Below are positions 16,782 through 26,285 of a stretch of 64,000 nucleotides of DNA, in pieces. Every line of letters begins with the position of its first letter. Position 1 is the first letter of the stretch. The notes beneath the pieces are model-generated. The model was not told where the DNA came from. It did no database searches and was given only the letters and a program-made list of their open reading frames with translations. This DNA is from an uncultured Clostridia bacterium (GTDB lineage Bacteria; Bacillota; Clostridia; Lachnospirales; UBA5962). Location of the stretch: the NCBI GenBank assembly GCA_946481295.1, contig CAMLLW010000003.1:1-64000 (forward strand), written 5' to 3'. The translations under genes were made by a program, and so were the position numbers.

Positions 16782-19700
16782 TTATTTACCTATTTCCCCA
16801 AATAAATCTATTTTATTAAAATTGTTGTATTTAAAAACTTTTTTGTTGTTTTCGTCAAAACTGCATATAGATTTATAATTGCAGTTTAAACATGCATTTT
16901 TATTTTCTTTTTTGTAGGGTATTGGACTAACATTTCCTGATATAATATTTGAGCCTATATTTTTTACTTTTTTTATAGTATAATCCATTATGTTTTTAAA
17001 TATTTTTTCTTCAACTATACTACTAGTTTTACTATATGTTCCATCTGAATTAACAGACACTGGTATTACATCAGATTTTTTATTTAAATTACAATCAAGT
17101 GCTTTAATAACATCATTATTTTCTAGTAAAATCCCTGACATTCTAAATTTTTGTAAGATTAATTTTTCAATTTCTTCTTTAGAAAGTTCTTCATTTAAAT
17201 CTATAATAGGATCTTGCACTTTAAAATAAAGAATTCCTCCAGGTAATAATTTTGTATGATCTTCATTAACTTTAAAATAATCATTATTTTTTAGGATATT
17301 ATTAAGATATATTAACATTTGCATCTGCATACCATAGTATATATCGGACAGTTCAAATTTTCTGTTACCTGTTTTATAGTCTATGATTTTTACAAATTTA
17401 TTACCATTACTATCTAAAATATCAATTCTATCTACTCTTCCATTAAAAATAAATTTATAATTTTCGTTTATTTCTATAACTATACCATTTAAAGCGCTAT
17501 TAGCTCCAAAATTTACTTCTGTTCCAAAAATTTTAAATTCTCCACATTTTATATGATTACTTAATGCCCAAATAGAATTTTCTGATATTCTAGTTATTCT
17601 TTCTAATATATATTTAGTTCTTATATCAGTTGAAAATATATCACTATTAAAATTATCTATTATATTATTTATACATATTTTAGTATATAATGAAATTTTA
17701 GATTTATCTAATAGTTCCCACTTTTCTCCATTTTCTTCTAATAATTTTGTAAATCCATCTAATATATTATGAAATATTTCTCCTATATCTACATTTAAAA
17801 TTTCATATAATTTTCTTTCTTTAATATTTAAATTATATTTCATAAAGAAAGCAAATGGACATTCTACATATTTTTCTAATTTAGAAATACTTATATTGAT
17901 TTCTTTTCCATACATTTTTGATATTAGATCAGAATTTAATTTTACAATATTTTTTTTATTTAAAATTACATTTTCTAAATTTGTAATAATATTTTTATAT
18001 TTATTATCTTTTTTAAATAAATTATATATTTTTAAATTTTTAAAATCTAAATTTTTATTATTATAATTTTGCAAAATGGATGTAAAGTTATCTAATAATA
18101 CTTCTTTTGAAATGCATATGTCTTTACTATAAATAGATTTAATAGTAAATATTTTTTTTATTCTGTCTATAATAAAAGAAGGAAATAAAGATTTACCATC
18201 AAGACTACCTGTACTATAACTTAAAAATAGTTTTTCTTCAGGTTTTAATAATAAATTATATATTGTAAAATTACTTTGAAAAGATTGTTCTAAACTATTT
18301 TTATTTAATTTAAATCCTATTTGTTCCATATATAATTTTTCATTAGTATTAAATAAACCTGTTTCTTCTTGTATTTTAGGAAATATTCCCTCATTTACTC
18401 CTAAAATAAATATTACTTTCATACTGGGCATTCTACTTCTTGTACTGTCTGCTACCATAACCATATCTTGTGATGGTGGTATAGTACTTATTGTACTATG
18501 TAAAAACCCTGATTCTAAAATATAACTGTACTCAACAATATCAACTTTATTTTCACCTATGATATCTACCATTTTTTCGAAAACATGACATACTTTATTC
18601 CATATCTGATTATTCTTTAAAAATTGTACATTAGTAATATTTTGATTTTCATTTACCTTGTTTAAAGCTTCTAATATATTAATACTTAAAATAGAATTAA
18701 ATATTATATTACTTATATATTTTACTGTATATGTTTCTCCTAATTTAATATTTTTTGAAAATGGTTTTATAAGTTTTAATACTTTAATTTTTATATTATT
18801 AATTTGTTCTTTATTATATTTATTATTAAAACCATATTTCCAATCTGTAAACCATTTAAATCCTTTTATACCATATTCTAAAACATAATTTTCTAAAATG
18901 TCTATCTCATCTAATGGTATAGATGTTAAGCCACTCTTTAAAAATCTAAATATACTTTCATAAGAATAATTATAAATAATAATATCAACTAAAGCTCTTA
19001 TAGTTTCTACGAGAGAATATGATAAAATATCATCTTTTTCATCTATAAATGCTGGAATATTGTATTTATAAAAAATACTGTTTATTGCATTTTTATATAA
19101 ATTTATATCACTAACTACTACTCCTATTTGGTTGTATTTATAATTTTTATTTTTTACAATACAATTTATTTTATTTGCGACAAACTCTAATTCTTTATAA
19201 AAATTAGCACCTTCAAAAATATTTATATTTTGAGCTATATATTGATAATTATTATTTTCAAAATTAAAAATATTATTTTTTAAATAGGTAAACTCTTGAT
19301 TATTTTTATGTCTCAAATCTTCTTTTAAAAATTCTACATTATTTATAGAAATTTTTTCTTCATTAGCAATATTAGTTAATTTTGATATTGTATTTTTAGT
19401 TTCAAAAAAAGTATCTGTGATATCTATATTATCATAAAAAATTGAAGCTTTATCAATAGTTAAAGATACACTAATACTTAAACACTTTCTTAGTAACTTT
19501 CTTATAACTTTATACTCTTGTTTGGTAAAACCGCTAAATTCATCTATAAAAATTATAGCATTATTTAAAAAACTAGCATTATCAAGATTTTCTGCCAATA
19601 CATCTAAAATATCGTCTGTCGATATATATGTATCTTTTAAATAATTACAGTATGTAATATAAATTAAATAAATATCTTGCATTTTTAGTGCAATATCTTG

Positions 19701-20141
19701 TCTATCTATATTTTTTGAAAAATTTAAAATATCTTCCGGATATATTTGACTAGAATAAAATTCTGTTATAGAATCTGAAATTTTTTCTATAAATCCTTTA
19801 GTTATATTATTTTTCTTATAAAAATTAAATTTATCTCTTACTTCATAAATGACTTTACGGATTAATATATATTTGCCTACATCTTCTAATAAATTATAAT
19901 TTTGCCATCCTATTTCTGAAAAAACATGAAAAGCTAATCTATTAAAACTTACAATTTTAGTTTTTATACTTGTATTATTAGGTAATACACTTAAAAATTC
20001 TTTTTCAGAAATCATGGTAAATTGATCTGGCACAATATAAATAATATTTGAATCTTTTTTACTCTGTAAATCTAAAATTTTATTATAAATAAATCTAGTT
20101 TTACCACTTCCTGTAGCGCCTAGAATATAATTTAATTGCAT
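16782..20141 (-). CDS. addB: Helicase-exonuclease AddAB subunit AddB
   Basis: AddB, 1119 residues, near the usual 1160. It has a Walker A GATGSGKT at the N-terminus, an inactive-helicase-like body, and a C-terminal RecB-family nuclease with KIIDYKTGNRKF and QMQMLIYL. Iron-sulphur cluster cysteines appear as VECPFAFF (one) and CLNCNYKSIC (three), so the cluster and nuclease look intact. With AddA it resects double-strand breaks. I favour the ATG at 20141, which follows AAGTGG; a GTG at 20150 is possible. addA, normally directly downstream, is missing: the next genes are FapA-like and HNH. Confidence 0.95.
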   Translation of the reverse strand: MQLNYILGATGSGKTRFIYNKILDLQSKKDSNIIYIVPDQFTMISEKEFLSVLPNNTSIKTKIVSFNRLAFHVFSEIGWQNYNLLEDVGKYILIRKVIYEVRDKFNFYKKNNITKGFIEKISDSITEFYSSQIYPEDILNFSKNIDRQDIALKMQDIYLIYITYCNYLKDTYISTDDILDVLAENLDNASFLNNAIIFIDEFSGFTKQEYKVIRKLLRKCLSISVSLTIDKASIFYDNIDITDTFFETKNTISKLTNIANEEKISINNVEFLKEDLRHKNNQEFTYLKNNIFNFENNNYQYIAQNINIFEGANFYKELEFVANKINCIVKNKNYKYNQIGVVVSDINLYKNAINSIFYKYNIPAFIDEKDDILSYSLVETIRALVDIIIYNYSYESIFRFLKSGLTSIPLDEIDILENYVLEYGIKGFKWFTDWKYGFNNKYNKEQINNIKIKVLKLIKPFSKNIKLGETYTVKYISNIIFNSILSINILEALNKVNENQNITNVQFLKNNQIWNKVCHVFEKMVDIIGENKVDIVEYSYILESGFLHSTISTIPPSQDMVMVADSTRSRMPSMKVIFILGVNEGIFPKIQEETGLFNTNEKLYMEQIGFKLNKNSLEQSFQSNFTIYNLLLKPEEKLFLSYSTGSLDGKSLFPSFIIDRIKKIFTIKSIYSKDICISKEVLLDNFTSILQNYNNKNLDFKNLKIYNLFKKDNKYKNIITNLENVILNKKNIVKLNSDLISKMYGKEINISISKLEKYVECPFAFFMKYNLNIKERKLYEILNVDIGEIFHNILDGFTKLLEENGEKWELLDKSKISLYTKICINNIIDNFNSDIFSTDIRTKYILERITRISENSIWALSNHIKCGEFKIFGTEVNFGANSALNGIVIEINENYKFIFNGRVDRIDILDSNGNKFVKIIDYKTGNRKFELSDIYYGMQMQMLIYLNNILKNNDYFKVNEDHTKLLPGGILYFKVQDPIIDLNEELSKEEIEKLILQKFRMSGILLENNDVIKALDCNLNKKSDVIPVSVNSDGTYSKTSSIVEEKIFKNIMDYTIKKVKNIGSNIISGNVSPIPYKKENKNACLNCNYKSICSFDENNKKVFKYNNFNKIDLFGEIGK

Positions 20142-20342
20142 AATAACCACTTTTCTAATAAATTTTTTATTTAATTTTATATTCTATTAGTATTAAAAAA
20201 CTTATAAAATATAAAATTAGTATATCAAAATAAAATTATAGAATCAATTTATAGACTTTATAATATTTTTATAAAAATATTAAAGAATAATTTAATTAAA
20301 TTAATAATAAAATTTAATAAAAATGAAATTGGAGGAATATGA

Positions 20343-20780
20343 GTGCAATCGTCTAATATGAATTCTATGAATTCTAAAGAAATAAAAAAGATACTTTTAT
20401 TTGGATTTATTTGTGTTATTATAATAATCTGCCTAACATATCTGTTTATTCCTAAAAATAAAAATGATAATGATAATATAGATAATAATTCAAATTATTC
20501 TTTTATACCTGGTGTATATACTTCTAGCATAAATTTAAATAATATACAGCCTATAATATTACAAGTAAAAGTTGATAAAAATAGCATAGAACAAATAATG
20601 TTAACTAATATCCCAGAAAATTTAAGTTATTTTTATCCCTCATTTAAATCTGCTATAGACGAAATTGCAAATCATATTATAACTAATCAAAATTTTAATA
20701 TATCAAATACTGAAAATCCTATAACATACGAAATTATACTAAATTGTATAGATTCAGCTATAAAACAAGCTAGACAATAA
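20343..20780 (+). CDS. Membrane-anchored protein with FMN-binding-domain-like region
   Basis: A 145-residue protein: polar start, one transmembrane helix (about 17-37), an Asn/Asp-rich linker, then an extracytoplasmic domain. The pattern GVYTSSI, ILQVKVDKNSIEQI, FYPSFKSAIDEIANHI, NPITYEIIL and AIKQAR resembles the FMN-binding (pfam04205-like) fold of electron-transfer subunits. The usual SGAT-TS flavinylation motif is degenerate here (only a Thr in NPITYE remains), so flavin attachment is doubtful. GTG start with GGAGG 7 nt upstream. It is probably co-transcribed with the next gene; no terminator lies between. Confidence 0.6.
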   Translation: MQSSNMNSMNSKEIKKILLFGFICVIIIICLTYLFIPKNKNDNDNIDNNSNYSFIPGVYTSSINLNNIQPIILQVKVDKNSIEQIMLTNIPENLSYFYPSFKSAIDEIANHIITNQNFNISNTENPITYEIILNCIDSAIKQARQ

Positions 20781-20835
20781 ATATATCTACACTCCCAAGA
20801 ATGTTATTTACATTAGAGTATTTAGGGGGAAATAT

Positions 20836-21390
20836 ATGAGTCAAAATAATAATGAAAATAATGGAGAAAGAATTAGAACTTTAGGACGTAATTCATATCA
20901 AGATTTGCAAAATAATAATTGTACAAATATTCAAAATATAAATTATAATAATACAAATAACCAAAGAAGAGTTTTAAGTTATTTAAACACAATTAATACT
21001 AATCAACAAATAATAGAACATAGAGGTAATATAATTTTTGCTGATAATATATTTGATAGCGGTACAAAAATAATTCATAATACATATACACCTAATATAA
21101 TTTTAAAAGGCGTAGGAATATTTAATGTAAGTTTAAAAGTTAATGTATCTATACCAACTACAGGTTATTTATCACCTATATTATTAGAACTTTTACTTGA
21201 TAGTACATTTGTACCAGCTACAGAACTAATTATAACACCCAATGCTTTAGGTGAATTTTGTAGTTTAAGTCTAAATACTCTTTTATATACAAATAATAAA
21301 AATCAATTATCTGTTTTATCTGTACTAAATATTAGTGAACAAGAAATAATATGTAGAAATGCAATTTTAGTTATAGAAGAATTATATTAA
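20836..21390 (+). CDS. Putative surface/spore protein with TNF-like jelly-roll domain
   Basis: A 184-residue protein. The first 65 residues are Asn/Gln-rich and disordered-looking. From about residue 66 alternating hydrophobic strands appear: GNIIFADNIFDSG, NTYTPNIILKGVGIFNVSLKVNVS, SPILLELLLDSTFVPATEL, and NAILVIEEL. This resembles the C1q/TNF-like trimeric domain at the C-terminus of BclA-type exosporium proteins and other clostridial spore-surface proteins. There are no Gly-X-Y collagen repeats and no signal peptide, which would fit mother-cell deposition. AGGGGG precedes the ATG. Assignment is by pattern only. Confidence 0.5.
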   Translation: MSQNNNENNGERIRTLGRNSYQDLQNNNCTNIQNINYNNTNNQRRVLSYLNTINTNQQIIEHRGNIIFADNIFDSGTKIIHNTYTPNIILKGVGIFNVSLKVNVSIPTTGYLSPILLELLLDSTFVPATELIITPNALGEFCSLSLNTLLYTNNKNQLSVLSVLNISEQEIICRNAILVIEELY

Positions 21391-21423
21391 AAAACTTTAT
21401 AGTTTAAAACTATAAAGTTTTTT
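21389..21423. terminator. Bidirectional terminator between convergent genes
   Basis: Arms centred on ACTTTATAGTTT and AAACTATAAAGT are perfect and flanked by A and T runs on each side. It serves the plus-strand surface unit and the minus-strand VanW gene. Confidence 0.9.
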
Positions 21424-21442
21424 AATATAATTTAATAATTTT

Positions 21443-22960
21443 TTAGATATTACTATGTTCTGTAGATTTGTTACTATGTTTATTTTGTGAAATATTATTA
21501 TCTAAATGAACATCTTTGTTATTAGAAGAAATTGTTTTAGCTGGTATAGCAGGCCCTATAAGAGTTATTCTACCTTTTGGCTTATAATAACTTGTATTAA
21601 CAATTTCTTTAGAAACTTGTTTACCGTCTTCTGTTACAATTTTATATAATACATATTTATAACCTGGTGTTTCTTTTGATTTTTCTTTAGAAGTCCCAGG
21701 AGCTAATGTATTATCTAATTTAGTAATAGGTGCAGGTGGATTAATTTTTTGTATTAATTCATTTTGGAAACTTAATTTTATATTAGAATTTCTTCTTTCA
21801 TTTCCATATATATTTACAATAACTTTATTATTTATAACTGAGCTTTCTATATAAACTGGAAATTTAGTATTATTCTTAATTTTTAAATCAATAGCTCCAT
21901 CTACTAATGTTGCATCATATGCATAATCAGCATAACCTACTTTAAGAGAATGATTTTGGCGCTCGACAATTTGCAATTCTGAATATAATGCTGCCATATA
22001 TAAACTGCTAGAAACTTGACATATACCCCCACCTACATCATCTACCATTTCACCTTTAACTATAATAGGAGCTTTTTTATATCCATTTGATGATATACGT
22101 TTTCCAAAAGCGTTGTTAGTAGAAAACACTTCTTCAGGATAAATAATATAGCCATTTATAGATTCAGCTGCTCTAGCAATATTAGCCCTTCTCTCAGTAG
22201 AACTAGCACTACTTATATTTGTATGAAAACTTCCTAATAAACTTTGACTTTTAGCAAACATATCTTCTTTATATTTATAATCTAAATCTTTTAGAACAAC
22301 TTCTACTGTTCCTTCCTTATTATTTGACAATAAATTATAAATTTTATTACTTAAATCATCTACATTTAATTCTTTTCCCATCTTACCTGGAATTATTTCA
22401 AAATTTCCACCAGTTTTTATCATTTTAGCATTTATTGCTTTTTGATTATAATTATTTATAGATGATACTACTTTTTTAATATTATCAATATTTGCATCAT
22501 ATGACATATGTAATTTTAAAGGGTTATTATTTAAGTTTATAACTTGATTATACCTACTTTTTATACTTCCCTCTTTTGCATAAGAAATAGCTCTATCTAC
22601 CGCACCATTTACATCTTCAGTTATTTCAAATTTACTAAAAGGAATTTCTTGAGATATATTACCATCAGTTACTATTATTTTTTTACTACTATTCCCAGAT
22701 AAAATTAAATTATTAATTTTATCAATTGCTTCTTGTTCACTTAAACCACCTACATCTATATCATTAATGAATATATTATTATAAATTTTACCAGTATTTA
22801 TAACTTTTAACATAGATTTGTATTTACTATAATAAATAAAACTTATAATTAAAGATATAGCAATAATAATTGATAATAAAAATATTAGTATATTTAATAA
22901 AAAATTTAATCTTTGTTTATTTGAAAATTTGCCAGTTTTTATATTGTCCACTCTGGACAT
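21443..22960 (-). CDS. VanW family protein with peptidoglycan-binding-4 and G5-like domains
   Basis: A 505-residue protein with an N-terminal signal anchor (about 20-46). One or two PG_binding_4-type repeats follow (YNNIFINDIDVGGLSEQEAIDKI; second copy about 150-235). The VanW core contains GKRISSNGYKKAPII, DDVGGGICQVSSSLY and ERQNHSLKVGYAD. A C-terminal G5-like strand region (YKIVTEDGKQVSKE) and a short polar tail close it. VanW proteins occur in some vancomycin-resistance clusters but are common in Clostridia without such a role; no van regulators or ligases are nearby. AAGGGGGTGTAAT precedes the ATG. Likely a cell-envelope protein. Confidence 0.88.
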   Translation of the reverse strand: MSRVDNIKTGKFSNKQRLNFLLNILIFLLSIIIAISLIISFIYYSKYKSMLKVINTGKIYNNIFINDIDVGGLSEQEAIDKINNLILSGNSSKKIIVTDGNISQEIPFSKFEITEDVNGAVDRAISYAKEGSIKSRYNQVINLNNNPLKLHMSYDANIDNIKKVVSSINNYNQKAINAKMIKTGGNFEIIPGKMGKELNVDDLSNKIYNLLSNNKEGTVEVVLKDLDYKYKEDMFAKSQSLLGSFHTNISSASSTERRANIARAAESINGYIIYPEEVFSTNNAFGKRISSNGYKKAPIIVKGEMVDDVGGGICQVSSSLYMAALYSELQIVERQNHSLKVGYADYAYDATLVDGAIDLKIKNNTKFPVYIESSVINNKVIVNIYGNERRNSNIKLSFQNELIQKINPPAPITKLDNTLAPGTSKEKSKETPGYKYVLYKIVTEDGKQVSKEIVNTSYYKPKGRITLIGPAIPAKTISSNNKDVHLDNNISQNKHSNKSTEHSNI

Positions 22961-23423
22961 ATTACACCCCCTTAATAGACAAAATTATTATATATTAAAG
23001 GTATAATAAAATCAATCTATAAAACAGTTTTTACATAAAAATAACATATTAATAATAATTTAACAGTTGTTTTATTTTAAAATTTTATTGTAATTTTAAT
23101 AATATAATTTAAAAAATTTTATATATTTATACTACTAAATTTTCAAATATTTTACTATATTATTTTACATTCTATATTATGTACAAAATTATTATTTTTT
23201 TATATTATATTTTACTTAAATTGACATTTTATATTATAAATAAAAAAATTAATATATATTAATAAAATACTAAATATAAAAATAAATTTTAACTTAAAAT
23301 ACATTTAAATATATTTATTTAATAAAATCTTGAGCTCAATAATTAAAATATCGGCTCAAGATTTATATTAATTTTATTAATTATAATATTTTAAATAAAA
23401 TATATTAAATAAATTAATATTAT
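22961..23423. other. Long AT-rich intergenic region (463 bp)
   Basis: Lies upstream of the VanW gene and downstream of the P-type ATPase gene. Apart from the hairpin at 23325-23364 I see only near-pure A/T sequence. The few short open frames lack ribosome sites and are hydrophobic by composition. The VanW promoter must lie in the left part. Confidence 0.6.
23325..23364 (-). terminator. Terminator downstream of the P-type ATPase gene
   Basis: Perfect 11-bp arms AAATCTTGAGC and GCTCAAGATTT, the most GC-containing stretch of the gap, followed on the minus strand by a TTTTATT tail. It is about 60 nt after the ATPase stop. Confidence 0.75.
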
Positions 23424-25916
23424 TTAAATATCTTCTTCTAATGTGTTCAACTTATTTAAACCTATTTTAACAAAATCTAATAAGAACAAGTATAAAATAC
23501 TTACTAATAAACAAAAAATAAAGTTATTAAATGTTATAGGAACAAAGCCCATAATATTTGCTGTAAAAGGTATATATATTAAAGCAGTAGAAATAATCAT
23601 AAATATAATAATTGTTCTTAATAATAATTGTGATGGTTTAACTCCTTGCCAAAAAAATTGTTTTTCATTTCTAATAGAAACTATAACTAAAAGTTGAGTA
23701 AAATTATAAAATATAAATAATGTTGTCTGTGTAAGGGGTGTTGACTTAGTTCCTACAAATAAGAAAAACATTAAATAATATATAGCTGTAAAAACACCTA
23801 AACTAATTGAAGTTTTCATTATAGATTTAATTTTACTAGCTTTTTGAGGTTTATTAATTTCATAATTATCTACACTATCTGAAAAAACTGTCATAAGAGG
23901 CATATCTTGTATAATATTACCTATTAATAATTGTATAGCTAACATAGGTATTTCAGCTGCAAAAAGAATATAAAATATTGCCATAGAAAATAAGTTTCCT
24001 AAATTTCCTACTAATGCATGCTTTATATATTTATTTATATTTACAAAAATACTGCGTCCATATTCTATAGCATTAATAATTACACTTAGATCATCTTCTA
24101 AAAGAACAATATCTGCGCTTTCTTTTGCAACTTCTGTTGCACCAGAAACAGCAATTGATACATCGGCTAATTTAAGAGAAGGTGCATCATTAATACCATC
24201 TCCTTGAAATCCTACTACATTATTTTTTTTAAGTTCTTTTATAATATTATATTTTTGTTCTGGAGTAACTCTTGCAAATACAGAATGAGAATTAAGAATC
24301 CTACTAAAATCTTCATTATTCATTTTTTCTAATTCATTTCCTGTGTATATTTTATCATTTTTATTAATTAAACCAATTTCTTCTCCAACATACTTAGCAA
24401 CTTCAACACTATCACCAGATAATATTTTAACGTCTATATCCATTTTTCTTGCTTCAGCTATAGTCGACTTAGCTGTAACACGTATTGGATCATGTAAATT
24501 TGCAAATCCTACAAAATTTAAATCTTTTTCTTCATCGTCTATATTATAATCTTTAAATTCTTCTAACTCTTTATATGCTATTGCAAGTTGACGCATACCT
24601 TTTTTTGCACTTTCTTCTAAGTTTTCTTTATAATAGTTTGTTACATTATTAGAAATTTCTATTAATTCTTCTGGTGCTCCAACAACAATTAAATATAATT
24701 TATTATCTTTTATATTTTTAGAAATAACTCTTCTTCTTCTTAAAGATGGATTAAAAGGTGAATTTAAAATATGAACCCAATTTTCTATATTTTGTCCTCC
24801 GTATGAAATTATATAATTATAAAATGCAGAATCAAAAGAATTTATATACTGTTTATCAATATCATGTTTTTCTAGTGATCCAGTAATAAGATGAGCAAAT
24901 AATGGCTCATTTTGAGATACAATACTAGATATAATAAGATTGTCTTGAGTTAAAGTTCCTGTCTTATCTGTACATAGTAAATTAATTCTACCTAAATCTT
25001 CTATAGAAGATAACCTTTTTGTAACTACTTTTTGTTTTGATAGTTTTATTGCTCCATGGGATAAATTAGTTGTTATAATCATTGGCAAAGCTTCTGGTAT
25101 AACTGCCATAGCTAAAGCAATAGAAAATACAATTGCTTCTACAAATTCATTAAAATTAATAACAGTAAATGCTTTTATAATCATCATGCTAAATACAATA
25201 ACACCTGCTATTAACATAAGTTGTTTACTAAATTGATTTAATGACTTTTCATAAGGAGTATCTTCATCTGTTTCTTGAGATAAAAGTGCTATTTTACCTA
25301 ATTTTGTATTATAACCTGTTGCACAAACAATACATTTACAAGAACCTTTTTCAACAACGCTTCCTGCATAAACTTTATTACTATCTCCTTGTAAAAATGT
25401 ACCTTTGCTTACAGGAATAGATTCACCTGTTAATTGCGATTCATTAACGAATAAATCATAAGAATCTATAATTTTTGCATCTGCTGGCACTACATCTCCA
25501 TGCTTTAATATTAATAAATCATCTATTACTATTTCAAATGTTTCTATTATTTTATGTTTATTATCTCTAATAACTATACATCTGTGCTCTATTAAGTTAC
25601 CTAATTTATCAATTGCTTTTTCTGACTTATATTCTTGAATAAAACTTAATATTGAATTAAGCATAACAATACCAATAATTATACCTGCATCATCGTATTC
25701 CCCAAAGATAAAAGAAAGAACTGCAGCGAGTCCAAGTATAAAAGTAAATGGATTAATAAATTGTCTAAAAAATATTTTATATCCACTTACCTTTTTTGTC
25801 TTTAATATATTTTCTCCAAATTGATTTAATTTTTCACTTGCTTCCTTAGATGTTAAACCATTATAAGGCTCTTTATTATAAACTATATCAACAAAAGATA
25901 ATTCATTTTGAGACAT
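23424..25916 (-). CDS. P-type cation-translocating ATPase, MgtA-like
   Basis: An 830-residue P-type ATPase. Visible are the actuator LTGESIPV, the phosphorylation site DKTGTLT, hinge GDGINDAP and a cytoplasmic N-domain. The helix-4 segment VIPEALPMIITTNLSHGAIKLSKQKVV resembles P3B MgtA/MgtB magnesium importers more than SERCA, and the late-helix SDSVDNYEINKPQK is MgtA-like; ion specificity is inferred. The start is placed at MSQNELS, where AAAGGAG lies 11 nt upstream; an in-frame ATG at 25982 has no good site. It has its own terminator. The 5' region contains no M-box that I can recognise. Confidence 0.85.
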   Translation of the reverse strand: MSQNELSFVDIVYNKEPYNGLTSKEASEKLNQFGENILKTKKVSGYKIFFRQFINPFTFILGLAAVLSFIFGEYDDAGIIIGIVMLNSILSFIQEYKSEKAIDKLGNLIEHRCIVIRDNKHKIIETFEIVIDDLLILKHGDVVPADAKIIDSYDLFVNESQLTGESIPVSKGTFLQGDSNKVYAGSVVEKGSCKCIVCATGYNTKLGKIALLSQETDEDTPYEKSLNQFSKQLMLIAGVIVFSMMIIKAFTVINFNEFVEAIVFSIALAMAVIPEALPMIITTNLSHGAIKLSKQKVVTKRLSSIEDLGRINLLCTDKTGTLTQDNLIISSIVSQNEPLFAHLITGSLEKHDIDKQYINSFDSAFYNYIISYGGQNIENWVHILNSPFNPSLRRRRVISKNIKDNKLYLIVVGAPEELIEISNNVTNYYKENLEESAKKGMRQLAIAYKELEEFKDYNIDDEEKDLNFVGFANLHDPIRVTAKSTIAEARKMDIDVKILSGDSVEVAKYVGEEIGLINKNDKIYTGNELEKMNNEDFSRILNSHSVFARVTPEQKYNIIKELKKNNVVGFQGDGINDAPSLKLADVSIAVSGATEVAKESADIVLLEDDLSVIINAIEYGRSIFVNINKYIKHALVGNLGNLFSMAIFYILFAAEIPMLAIQLLIGNIIQDMPLMTVFSDSVDNYEINKPQKASKIKSIMKTSISLGVFTAIYYLMFFLFVGTKSTPLTQTTLFIFYNFTQLLVIVSIRNEKQFFWQGVKPSQLLLRTIIIFMIISTALIYIPFTANIMGFVPITFNNFIFCLLVSILYLFLLDFVKIGLNKLNTLEEDI

Positions 25917-26285
25917 TATATATTGTGCTCCTTTCTTAATTGGTAATATTAATGTATTCATTTTTTGTATCAATAGTTCCATATTAAATAAGCCTTTTTT
26001 GTAGTTTTTTTATACTTTTGATAAAATAATAAATAATTTAATAATATTATTTGTTTATATTTGTAATTTGTAAATTAACATACTAAAAAGTTTAATATAT
26101 TAACGAAAAATATAAATAAAAAAGATGGTAGTAAAAACTACCATCTTTTTTATTTATATTTTTATATATGTAAATTAAAAGTAATATTTAATAATTTTAG
26201 TATTTCTATTTTTTCTAGTAATCATAATTTTTTTATACTGTCCATATAATTACATTATATTATAAATTTTAATTGAGGTGTTATT
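25917..26285. other. Divergent intergenic region between P-type ATPase and mntP (369 bp)
   Basis: Contains promoters for two divergent metal-transport genes and one strong terminator hairpin at 26118-26151 that neither gene explains. I looked for M-box and yybP-ykoY (Mn) riboswitch cores and saw none. A 16-codon minus-strand open frame (26175-26225) lacks a ribosome site. Confidence 0.5.
26118..26151. terminator. Orphan intrinsic terminator in a divergent promoter region
   Basis: Arms AAAAAAGATGGTAGT and ACTACCATCTTTTTT are near-perfect and flanked by A/T runs, so it works on both strands. It sits about 135 bp before the mntP start and about 200 bp before the ATPase start. No annotated gene ends here, so it implies a short RNA or a premature-termination leader. 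Confidence 0.8.

Noticed and set aside
20339-20356. Five-codon leader ORF (ATG AGT GCA ATC GTC TAA) overlapping the GTG start of the membrane protein
   Set aside because: The ribosome site is only 3 nt from this ATG but 7 nt from the GTG, so it is probably chance overlap.
21443-22960. Vancomycin-resistance locus suggested by the VanW domain
   Set aside because: No vanRS, ligase or dipeptidase genes nearby; VanW proteins are common in Clostridia without resistance.
23212-23304. A minus-strand hydrophobic frame of 30 codons starting with ATG at 23304
   Set aside because: No ribosome site and composed of Ile/Phe/Tyr/Leu codons expected from near-pure A/T DNA.
26175-26225. A 16-residue basic peptide frame (minus strand) ending just before the orphan terminator
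   Set aside because: No Shine-Dalgarno sequence before its ATG; too short to judge without conservation. The terminator is reported instead.
25917-26285. Riboswitch (M-box or yybP-ykoY) for the ATPase or mntP
   Set aside because: No conserved core sequences or suitable GC-containing helices were seen; only the terminator hairpin is supported.
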